Below are positions 28,001 to 40,000 of a DNA stretch of 64,000 nt, one piece after another; the first letter of the stretch is position 1; each line of letters opens with the position of its first letter. Source of the DNA: Morinoia aosen (lineage: Eukaryota > Arthropoda > Malacostraca > Amphipoda > Talitridae). The notes beneath the pieces were generated by a model. That model did not search any database, was not told the DNA's origin, and was given only the letters and a program-made list of their open reading frames with translations. The stretch lies in NCBI GenBank assembly GCA_030386875.1, contig CM059570.1, positions 35,579,422 through 35,643,421 on the forward strand, written 5' to 3'. The position numbers were made by a program, and so were the translations under genes.

Positions 28001-31000
28001 TATCATTCACTGGATTGTGCCCTCATTTAAAGTAGTATTCATGAAAATTGAGTTTGTGACTATTGGTTGAGCAGCCGCATTGTGAAAATCCCCTCCGTAG
28101 CCCCCGGTTTAAAGTGTTAAAATCGGCTTTTCGATTGTACAAGCCGCTGTACGTACAACAGAGTCCACTAGAAGAACATACATTACTAACTGTACCGCTG
28201 TAGCGACGTGGATTATTAGGAAATTCAGTCTCCCATTAACACACTAGATTCGCTTAGAAGAGTTTAAGCCTCTCTACAGCAACAAAGATGTTTCCAACAA
28301 AGTAAAGAGGAAGACACCATTTACTGGAGAATTAAAGGAACTGAATATCTACGCACAAGGTGTGTCCCCACACCCTGCGCGAATAAAAATACTGAAATAA
28401 GCACATGAAAAACGATCAAAATTGAAGGTGAGTAATAGGGGCTGAAAAAGGACAGCAGTGGACCGAATAAATATGGTCAGTTACAAAATGGAAGATTAGA
28501 TTAGATTATTAGTTAGTTTAAGCCTCCCTATCCTCAACAAATGAGATCCAAAGAGAGGAAGGAAGAAGGCACCATTTAGTATGGAGTTAAGGGAACGTGG
28601 AATCTATGCAGATAGGGCAAAGAAACAGTAAGATGAGAAAGAAGTTCATGAAACAAGATCAAAGTTGAAGAAGAAAGTAGTAGGTGCTGAAAAATACAGG
28701 ACAGCCGTGAACCGAAAAAATGTGGTCGTTAACATAACAAAATTAAATTTATTTCACCAAAACAAGCCTACCTAATTTTCAGCTCGGGACCTCACCTTTT
28801 CCCCTGGGAGTTCTAACTCCCTTAGATACAATAATTGTATCCCCCTAAGGGGCCTCATAGATACAGCAGCTGTATCCCTCTGAAGGGTCCCATAGATACA
28901 ATAGGTGCGTCTCCCTGAGAGGCCCCATAGATACAAGAGATGTACCCCCGAGGGAGCCCATAGATACAATAGGTGCGTCTCCCTGAGAGGCCCCATAGAT
29001 ACAAGAGATGTACCCCCGAGGGAGCCCATAGATACAAGAGATGTACCCCCTGAGGGAGCCCATAGATACAATAGGTGCGTCTCTCTGAGAGGCCCCATAG
29101 ATACAAGAGATGTACCCCCTGAGGGAGCCCATAGATACAATAGGTGCGTCTCTCTGAGAGGCCCCATAGATACAAGAGATGTACCCCCTGAGGGAGCCCA
29201 TAGATTCAATAGGTGCGTCTCCCTGAGAGGCCCCATAGATACAAGAGATGTACCCCCTGAGGGAGCCCATAGATACAATAGGTGCGTCTCCCTGAGAGGC
29301 CCCATAGATACAAGAGATGTACCCCTTGAGGGAGCCCATAGATACAATAGGTGCGTCTCCCTGAGAGGCCCCATAGATACAAGAGATGTACCCCCTGAGG
29401 GAGCCCATAGATACAATAGGTGCGTCTCCCTGAGAGGCCCCATAGATACAAGAGATGTACCCCCTGAGGGAGCCCATAGATACAATAGGTGCGTCTCCCT
29501 GAGAGGCCCCATAGATACAAGAGATGTACCCCCTGAGGGAGCCCATAGATACAATAGGTGCGTCTCCCTGAGAGGCCCCATAGATACAAGAGATGTACCC
29601 CCTGAGGGAGCCCATAGATACAATAGGTGCGTCTCCCTGAGAGGCCCCATAGATACAAGAGATGTACCCCCTGAGGGAGCCCATAGATACAATAGGTGCG
29701 TCTCCCTGAGAGGCCCCATAGATACAAGAGATGTACCCCCTGAGGGAGCCCATAGATACAATAGGTGCGTCTCCCTGAGAGGCCCCATAGATACAAGAGA
29801 TGTACCCCCTGAGGGAGCCCATAGATGCAATAGGTGCGTCTCCCTGAGAGGCCCCATAGATACAAGAGATGTACCCCCTGAGGGAGCCCATAGATACAAT
29901 AGGTGCGTCTCCCTGAGAGGCCCCATAGATACAAGAGATGTACCCCCTGAGGGAGCCCATAGATGCAATAGGTGCGTCTCCCTGAGAGGCCCCATAGATA
30001 CAAGAGATGTACCCCCTGAGGGAGCCCATAGATACAATAGGTGCGTCTCCCTGAGAGGCCCCATAGATACAAGAGATGTACCCCCTGAGGGAGCCCATAG
30101 ATGCAATAGGTGCGTCTCCCTGAGAGGCCCCATAGATACAAGAGATGTACCCCCTGAGGGAGCCCATAGATACAATGGGTGCGTCTCCCTGAAGGCCCGG
30201 CTACACTATGCGTTTTTTACTGCGCGAATCTCAGGCATTTTTTAACTTCTGCATGCCTGAGCGGCTACACTACAGTACGCGGAGCAGCGGGGTCAGTTGC
30301 ATGCTGCGGCTCGGAGAGTTCGGATGTCGATGAACGTGCGCTCCGGTTAGTAGCTATCGCATGTGCGATAGGGCAGAAAAAAAGAACGACAAGTGACTCA
30401 CGCTACCTGTCTATTTCCTTCATGTATAAGTAATTTACAGTCAATCAAAGACATAACTACCGAACTATGTTTCGTTCTAATTTCGGGTTAAGCTATCTAA
30501 TTAACAAGAAACAGGGATGATTTACTCGTAATAAATGCTATATATTTAAAAAATATATACACGGTATTCATTTTTGATTTTGGTTTTATTCACTCAGGTA
30601 CAAATGCAATGGGAAGAATTATTTAACTTGTATATTTTCTATATACAAATAAACAATACACATGACTTACCTGAGCGACTACTTGACTATGAAAAATTTT
30701 ATGATGACTGCCGTCTCTCTGCCCCATCATTAAGAAATGACAACATATCATAGCAAGATTGGGTCAGTCGCTGTACATCCTCTGTACCTGCTTCGATTTT
30801 TTTTAAATGCTGAACATTTTGTTCAGCCTAAAAATACTGTGTCTTCAATGTGTGACACAATTTTATTTTTACTAGTTCAAAATGACAGAGTTACACCACA
30901 ACGAAAAGTTACATGTCCTCTGTTTAGCAAGCATAAAACTAAGCTCGAAATGTCAATTGAGCCTGAAAAAAACTAAAAACAATATCAATTGAGCCTGAAA

Positions 31001-34000
31001 ACATTTCCTTCCATGGTGGCCTCTTTTGGTGGAATTTTATTCTGAAATGTCTATTATCTCTTCCGAGCTTTTCAAGGAAATCACAATTTCGAAAACGATA
31101 ACTCAAGTTCCAAAATCTTGGGCTTTATACTAAGTGGTAGCCAGGTTACTGGTCAAACGAATTTAATATATTTTTTCGCATTATAAATTAGAAACATCAA
31201 AGCAAAATGATGAATTTCAACAGAGAAAGCTTCAAAGAAAATTTCCATTTGTAAAAATATGCTGATTGCGTATTCTGGATACCATAATCCAAATGAAAGG
31301 GAATTTAATCGCCACAGAAAAATAATGCAGTAGAATAATTTCTTGCATTTCTTAAGCTTTATCCTTGTTGCTATCAAAGTTATCGATTAGAAGAGGGAGT
31401 CACACAGACGGATGGACGCGGCTACTTTTATAATAGTGGTTATATCAACTGTCAATGCCTTCTCAGCGTCTAGAGATGTTAACATAGTTTTGTAAGCAAA
31501 TTCTTATAACTTTATATCTTATATGTTGAATTTTTGACGTTTCAGAGGCATTCCTTTACTTTAAATTGGTCTCAGAGCTGGAGCACCAGCTCGCGTGCCC
31601 AATCACTCGTTGTAGAAAGCGCAAGCAATAAACAGAAGTACAATAGAACACTCCATGATAAAGTACAACTGCAAAATGGGAGAGCTGTCGGGCGATGACC
31701 CTGAAATGATGTGTAGTTCACTCCAAACTACGCGCCACAGATGCTTGCTGCACAAGAAGACGCGTCAAAAACCGCTCACCGTCGAAGTTCATGCAGCACT
31801 CGTGCATCCGACATGCATGCGTCAAATTAGGGCGAGTCGCGCGTGAGTTGCACGAAGAAACGCATAGTGTAGCCGGGCCTATAGATACAAGAGATGTACC
31901 CCCTGAGGGAGCCCATAGATATAATATAGACAATAGTTGTATACCTTTGAGGGATTATATAGAGACAGTAGATGTATCCTCCTGAAGGGAAAATCAGCAT
32001 CAAGGGAAGACTACAGCCGCACAAACGGCGACCTACACGCGCTGCTGAGTAACGAGCATAAGCGGCAGCCTGCTCGGTCAGTGGATATATCGCAACACGG
32101 CCCTGTTTGCGCACAACGAAGGGGAGGAATTCTGCGCTGTATTTTAGTGTCATTACACAACACGACCGCGTGCATCGCGCGAAGGAATTTAGAGGGAGCT
32201 CCACCAGATTAGAAAGCTTGTGAATAGCAAACGAGGATCAGAAACAGAAGAATAAATTTAACACGTTAACTGCGACGGGTTAAGCTGAAGTTCAATGTTC
32301 GACTAAAATGAGAGTTCATGTTAGAGATAAAGTTTTAAAATCGTAAACATTAAATAGATTGTGCCTTCCTTTATTTTTTGTCAAGTGTTTATGAAAATTA
32401 AGTTTGTGGTCAGCAGCATTATGAAAATCCTCTCAGTAACCGCCGGTGGGTCACGTCGCAGTTGAAGTGTTAAGAACGCAGGAGTGAGATGTTACTTTGA
32501 GGGCGGTATCGTCCCGTGTTAGAGACCAACAGCACAGTTCACTGGCCTATCATTAAAGAGATAATTAAAATTTCCCCTTTTCAACACATAGCACAAGAGG
32601 GCTCCCAGATTGGCCTTCTTCGTGCCATAATTCTCCAATTCGATAATTTCAAAAAAAGTACCCCAAAAAGAGCCCTCACCCCCCGGCAAACAAACAGGGT
32701 TGTCAGATGCTGAATTCATTTTGTGAGAAAAATTTATCTTGAAAGACCACATTTAAGGATTTTGACAAGAAAAAAATACATTACGGTAACCTAATTACAC
32801 AAAATAATGATTACGACTTGAAATTCTATAAATATTTTGGACAGGACATGAGAGAAACGGCTATCAAAGCATTATATCCATGTACCCTAATGGCACTGAG
32901 GCAGACACTAACACACCCGAATTGCAACGAATACAAGAAAATCCGTGACGTCCAGTACCGTTCTAAATTATCACACTGAAATTTGAAACCTTTTAAATGT
33001 GACTCACAGCGAATATCTTAAACATTTCTGCCCAACACATTTTGTGCGGTAAGGAACGAAGAACTGCCACCGTTGTCAGATCGGCAATACGAAACAAAAC
33101 TAGTAAGTCTACTCACATTTGAAAAACACAGCAAACAATTAACATTACACTAGCCAGAAGTACTGAAAGTGATAGCCAATTGTTATAAGCTCCCGTGGAG
33201 AGAAACAATGATGCACAAGCGGGAATACTTATCGCACACGTTTTAATCGAATGATTGTTTCGATGACAGAATAGCTGCGGTATTAAAATACAGATTTCTG
33301 TAAATTAGTCTACAATTAAGTTACTTTAAGTTTCCCTAACCACAGCGTATTCCCAAGAGAGGAAGGAGGACTGAAAAATATAGGAATAAAAATAAGGGAA
33401 TCTTAGCACAAGGCGAGTTCCCACATAAGATTCTCTGCCCATATAAACAGTGTGTTACGAGGTAGGTTTATGAAATAAGATAAAAGTTGAAAAGAGCAGT
33501 AAGTGCTGGAAAACAAGACAATATTGAAGCACACACACAAAAAGAGATTTTCGTTAGCAAAAAACAGCCAATTGTTATACAGAAGTCCATCTAACGTTCA
33601 GCTTGAGCAGTCACATTTTCGTTCTGGGAGCTCTGATTCCCATAGACACAGTTCGAGTAATAACACAAGGGCAAAAAATATGGGTGTCTCGGTTGGTGCA
33701 TTTCGCTCCGCTGGCAAAAGAAAGCGTAAGTTTCTTAACGAAACTACTGAGTGAAGTAAATAAAAAGAGAAAAAAAGACAAAGGCACTCTTGCAGGAAAT
33801 CGGTTGCATGATGCGCCGGTCTCCTTCACGTGAGAAGGGCACAGGAATTGACAAATAAGGCCTACCTGAACGCAAATCCAAACCCACAACGGACTCCTGC
33901 AACATAGGTTACCGTACGCACATGAACCAGACCTGGCCACCGTGCGCACACGAACTAGATCTGGCAACCGTGCGCACATGAACCAGATCTGGCAACCGTG

Positions 34001-37000
34001 CGTACACGAACCAGATCTGCCTACCGTGCGCTCATGAACCAAATGTGGCGCAGAACAAAAAGGGACGTGACATAGGAGCTCACGTGACACCGCTGCTGTA
34101 GCCAGCACACAGACCACCCAGGATCCCTCACAGCGCCAGATTGTCAAGGGAAACACAAGAGCCGTCTTGTCTCTGGTCACCGCCGTCGCAATTAGGCTGA
34201 GCAGGGATAGTACGTCTTCCTGGTGCTATCCATAAGATCAGACTTACCAATAGAATGCGTAATCAGGGAATACAACTGAAACTGAAATTTTTTAGATCAT
34301 GACCATGTAAATATTATGCCGTTAATGAGAAATAAAATTTGGTTTGCGCAGCAGATGATAAAAAATACATTAAAATATACATTGCGCTAACAAATGCCCC
34401 GCTTCATATATCTAGGATAACAAACATGACCCTAACACTTCAAGCCCCTAACACGACCCTAAACACAAAAATCACTAAAGCACCAAGTTGGATTGTTCCT
34501 CTAGATCAAGTTTGAAAGAAATAAGAAAGTAGTAGGTGCTGAAAGACAAGACAGCAGTGAACCGAAAAAAAGTGGTCCTTAAGACCTTAATATAAAAAAA
34601 ACATTTTAATTCAACAAAAAGAAAGCCCACCTAATTGTCAGCTCGGGCCCACACACGTTTTCCCCCTGGGAGTGCTAATTCCCATAGATACAATAGTTGT
34701 ATCCCCCTGAGGGGAGTAAGGGAATGCAACACAGGCTGCTGCACAGTAAGGCAATGCAACACAGGCTGGTGCACAGGAAGGCAATGCAACACAGGCTGCT
34801 GCACAGTAAGGCAATGCAGCACAGGCTGCTGCACAGTAAGTCAATGCAACACAGGCTGCTGCACAGTAAGGGAATGCAACACAGGATGCAGTACAGTAAG
34901 GCAATGCAGCACAGGATGTTACACAGGCAATGCAACACAGGATGTTACACAGTAAGGCAACTCAACACAGGATGTTACACAGTAAGGCAATGCAACACAG
35001 GATGCTGCACAGTAAGGCAACGCAACACAGGATGTTGCATAGTAAGGCAATGCAACACAGGCTGCTGCACAGTAAGGCAACGCAACACAGGATGTTGCAC
35101 TGTAAGGCAATGCAACACAGGCTGCTGCACAGTAAGGCAACGCAACACAGGATGTTACACAGTAAGGCAATGCAACACAGGATGCTGCACAGTAAGGCAA
35201 CGCAACACAGGATGTTACACAGTAAGGCAATGCAACACAGGATGCTGCACAGTAAGGCAATGCAACACAGGATGCTGCACAGTAAGGCAACGCAACACAG
35301 GATGTTACACAGTAAGGCAATGCAACACAGGATGCTGCACAGTAAGGCAATGCAACACAGGATGCTGCACAGTAAGGCAACGCAACACAGGATGTTACAC
35401 AGTAAGGCAATGCAACACAGGATGGTGCACAGTAAGGCAATGCAACACAGGATGCTGCACAGTAAGGCAATGCAACACAGGATGGTGCACAGTAAGGCAA
35501 TGCAACACAGGATGCTGCACAGTAAGGCAATGCAACACAGAAGGTTGGGCGGTGAGGGAAAGCCACATGAAGTCGAAAGTAAAGCAAGGTAAAAAACAGC
35601 ATTAACTACAGAAGCGAAGCAAATCACAAATCCGCACACTGGAGTTAAATATTGAGTCGATCAACATACTGGCGGCTTTTAGACCATTACCAATTACTAA
35701 AACCCATAACTCAAAGATACATGAAGAACTCTTCAATTAAATATTTCAACTATTTCAAGGAAAATACCACAGGGACTCAAGCACCAACTGCGAAAATAAA
35801 CATATTTTCCGGGCAAAACCCTACTGGCAGATAATTTTGGTTCAACTAGATTGTTTCAGGGACCGGTTGTGTGTGTCAAACTTCAAGTCATGCGAGTCCA
35901 CAGCAAGAGACGAAGCTAGAGTATAACAGCCTTCAGAGATCGCAAGTCGATACGCAACGATGAGAACTGTGTCACGCAACCTGCAAAGACGAATTATTGA
36001 CTCAAGTGGCACTTCCACCTGCCCCGAGCTGCAGTCCCAACACCTGAGCAATTCGGGCCTAATAAAACACAGCCCCACGGTCCCGCTAAATACTTATATA
36101 AAAACAACTAAACTGACAGCAGGGTCTGCAAGACCTGCGTTCGAATCTTCACCGTGAAACCCTCAGCTCTGCACAGGAAATTCAGTTCATCGTGCTAATT
36201 GAGTGGTTGAACGAATGGAAGGAGAGCGTACATTGAGCATCGCCCAGGTGTTCATGGCAGGAGAAGCCGACGCTATCCGATGCCAGAATGCGAAGTGGTA
36301 GCAACTACGAGGAATTTCTCTAGTTGGGCACCTAATTGAGGCTTAATTCTTTTATCAAGTGAAACCCTTTCAGACGTGTGAAAATGTTGACATTCGGTAA
36401 CTTGACACCACACCAATAGTCTCAACCCACATTATCAAAAGATATTTAATCCGTACAAAGATCATCAGGAAATAAAACGAGAACAAACTTAAAGATTAGC
36501 CAGAAACTGCAGGCTATTCTTACAACAACCTAAACAGTTAACATACTCATTTTCTACGTACAGAATCGGAAGCTCTCCATCGCAATAGAGCAGGGGCTCC
36601 CAAACATTTTTTTCGTCCTACACCCCAAAAGAAATTTCATTCGAATCTCGTACCCTCTGAAATAAAAAAAAGCCAACATATAACCAATATCCTATTATTT
36701 ACATGGACTTTTCTCGCACCCTAAATTGGGAAGCCCTGCAATTGAGTACAGAAATAACAATGAACCAATGTCCTAATAATAGGTGCGGATGTCCAACACC
36801 GTCACTCATTCGCACAGACACAAGAGAAAGAATGCATCACGTAGTTAAGTAGTTCCAGGGTTATAGCGTAGGTCATAGACCTGACGGTGTCCCTACAACT
36901 GTCTGCTCCTCTCAGCACGGGTGTTGAAACATTGCAAATAGAAGAACTGTGTTCACTCCCGTAATCTAGGTTCCTGAACTAACTTTATTGGTTCGATTTT

Positions 37001-40000
37001 TTAATGCAAAAGCAGCTTTGTCGCTTTTAATGAATAATTTAGGCTCGCGTCGTTACCATTATTGTGAGTTATTTTATTTTTCGTGTGTTATTCATTACGG
37101 CTCCCTTCCGTACAACGGGCACACGACGCTCCCTTCATTTCGAATCTCCGCATTCACGTACACGAACTCGATTTTGCTGACCTACCCAGTAAGAGTCTAT
37201 TCCATTTTCGAACGAATTACAGCACCAGAATTCACTAGAGCATCATCAGGAACAAAAGTTTCATATTCTACGGAGTAACTTCAAACAGAAGAAATTAAAA
37301 GCTAGGAATGTCACGTTTTTTATTCAGTTTCAGACTGTTATTTCTCGCGTGAAAGTACTAGCCGTTAGGGGACGTCGTTGTAGCCATCAAGTTAGTGCCG
37401 AATAATGATTCGCTGACCTATGCGCTCAGTACTCAGAGTGCGATGAAGATGAACTATAGTGAATCGAAAGTCCTGCTACCATTTTCATGGCTTTACGCTC
37501 AAATTCCAGCCCATTTTTTGACAATTCCGAACATGGGTTAAATGAGCAAGCGACAAAAGTAGCACTGTACCTCTCGATGACGCCATTTGTCCAACGCTTC
37601 ATAGCGAAACCGGATTGAGCCATTCAAATCTCAACCGAGGTGTCTCGCAGAGAAGGCCAAAGCTTGAATTGTGTTTTATACTTGCAAAGCAGCTGGTTAG
37701 ACTTGAGAGTCCTTAATCATTGAACCTTAAATTTCACAGTACCAACTGGTGCAATAGAGGGCTTCCATTTAGTAGAGAACAGCGGTCATCAGCTTCAAAT
37801 GAAATTACCAAGCATATGTAACTGTTCAAGCGATATCGTGTTTCGATCCATTTGACTGAGTACCTCATAGGTGAGTTTTTTCGAAGCTGTCTCTCTTCGT
37901 GAACGACTAGCGACACTTCTATGATGTCCTCACCACGTAATGTTTATTCTTCAAAAAGACCAAGCTTTCAAACCCACAAATTTTGTCGCAACATAAACTT
38001 GCTTTAACTTCTGTATCTGTTCTCATTGATATGAAGAGTAGATAAATCGTTCTGCTTCCAACGCGGGCGACCGACTTAACACTTGGATGCCATAATGCGT
38101 CTGTACTCACTAAGACATCAAAAAATGGTAGCAGTTCTTAGTTTTTCATGCTATGAAGCAAATCCCTTTTTTCGAAGAATCGAATGAAAATATGAGCGAT
38201 ATCACTGACCACTTCCGCTGTCTCGTAAAATACGCGAAGAGATCAGGCCTTCGGATCCTTCCTGTCGGGACCTTAACAGCTGGTTCTTTTTTACCCCTTT
38301 CAGAGCAAACAAATCTGAAAGAGTCGCGAGCATTTACGCGTGAGCTTTCTAAAAAAATCAGAATATATATAAAAAATACTTCACTGAAATAACACATAGC
38401 TAAATACAAATGGAGGATTTCGTATTTCAATATTAAATGGATGTTTTCAGTGTCTGATACACAGTGAGTACAATAAATAGCAGATCTACAGCTGAAAGCT
38501 TATGTACAACAGTTACGAAACAAAAATTGAATATTTTATGCATTTTTTGTACGAGAAATATAAATTTGGTATAAGAATACCCAAATAGTGAAGCATTAAT
38601 TTAATATCGACGAAAGTGTTTTAACTTAACGGATCAAACAGCCTCCAAAACACCCTCCATGAAGAGGTTTTAAAAGGATAACAAATAGCCTTCGAACTTT
38701 CCAGAGAAGTTTCCGAGACAAGAATGCTACAGAACTTTCTACAAAAATAACCTACTTTGTCCTCGTAAAACGGCGGACCTATGCATTAATGTTTGAGAGC
38801 TACATGAGAAGGAGGTCATATTTCCCAAGTCTAATTCTAATGTGGCGAAGACTGAAGAACAGTCATGAAATACCAGAGAACTATGTAACTGCTCAGTTAC
38901 GTAAAAGTGGTTTGGGCAACAAAAAATTTCATTTACGTTAAAAATATCAATCTCAACCATTAGTAGCAAGATTCGCCAGTTAGTGTCATATCAGTCAACT
39001 GTAAGTGCACCGCGTCCAGGGCGTCCATCTAAAATTTCAAACCGTGCTACTTAACATGTAGTCCCTAAAGAAAAGAAAAAATCCTCGAGTAACTCGATTT
39101 GAACTTTAAAATAATTCAAAAGTGACTGGGAAAAATGCATTCAAAAACACATTTAGGGCAGATCTTGTGAATCAAGGATTTTGTCCTCACACACGAACAA
39201 AAAAAAACTTTGTTAAAACCCATTTATGTCAAAAATCGTCTGAATTGTCCCATGAAACATTCAGAGAAACCCGCAGGTTTATCGGACGCTATACTAGGGT
39301 CTACTGAGACGAAGATTGAGTTACTTGAGTGCATTAGTGCAACTCAGAGGGCAGAGAAACTCAGTGCACGAGCCTAATAACACAATCCCAACAGAATAAT
39401 ATGTAGCATGGGGCTACTTCCAACTGCCGATCTTGGCAAACTCCTTATCGTTGTAGGCTGAAATGGAAGCTCAGATGTATTGCAGCATTCTGGAAGATAA
39501 TCTCGTACAGTCTAGAGACGATCTGAAGTTGTCATGAGGATGGACACTGTAGTACAATGATCCAAAACATACGGCGAAGAGCATTGTAGAGTGGTTGCAG
39601 CAGAAAAAAGTAAAGGTTATGTATGGAATAGCCAAACACAGTCGCCAAATCTTCTCGAGAACGAGTGGCGAGAATTCAAACTAGTGATTTAGAAAAGGAA
39701 CTCAGGAAATCTAACAGAATTTGAAAACTTACGCCGAAATGATAAGCTCAGATACCTAGAAATATTTGCAAGAACCTCTCTTGTAAATATTCTAAAAAAA
39801 TTAAAAGATGCACTTCAGCGACGAAAGGTTATACCATCAGATACTAACTGCTTTTCAAGATGTAATGTATACTTTTTAAGGTGCTTACTTGATATTTTGA
39901 CAAATTTTTCACAAAATGTGTTCCTGATGCTGAATTAGCATTTAGGGTACAAGAACACATGAAATCTTCAATTTTCGACTACTTCGCCGAGGTGCAGCTA

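Noticed and set aside
34697..35605. Cysteine-rich 302-codon frame and its antisense counterparts
   Set aside because: These are products of the 30-bp period being divisible by 3. Both strands are equally open.
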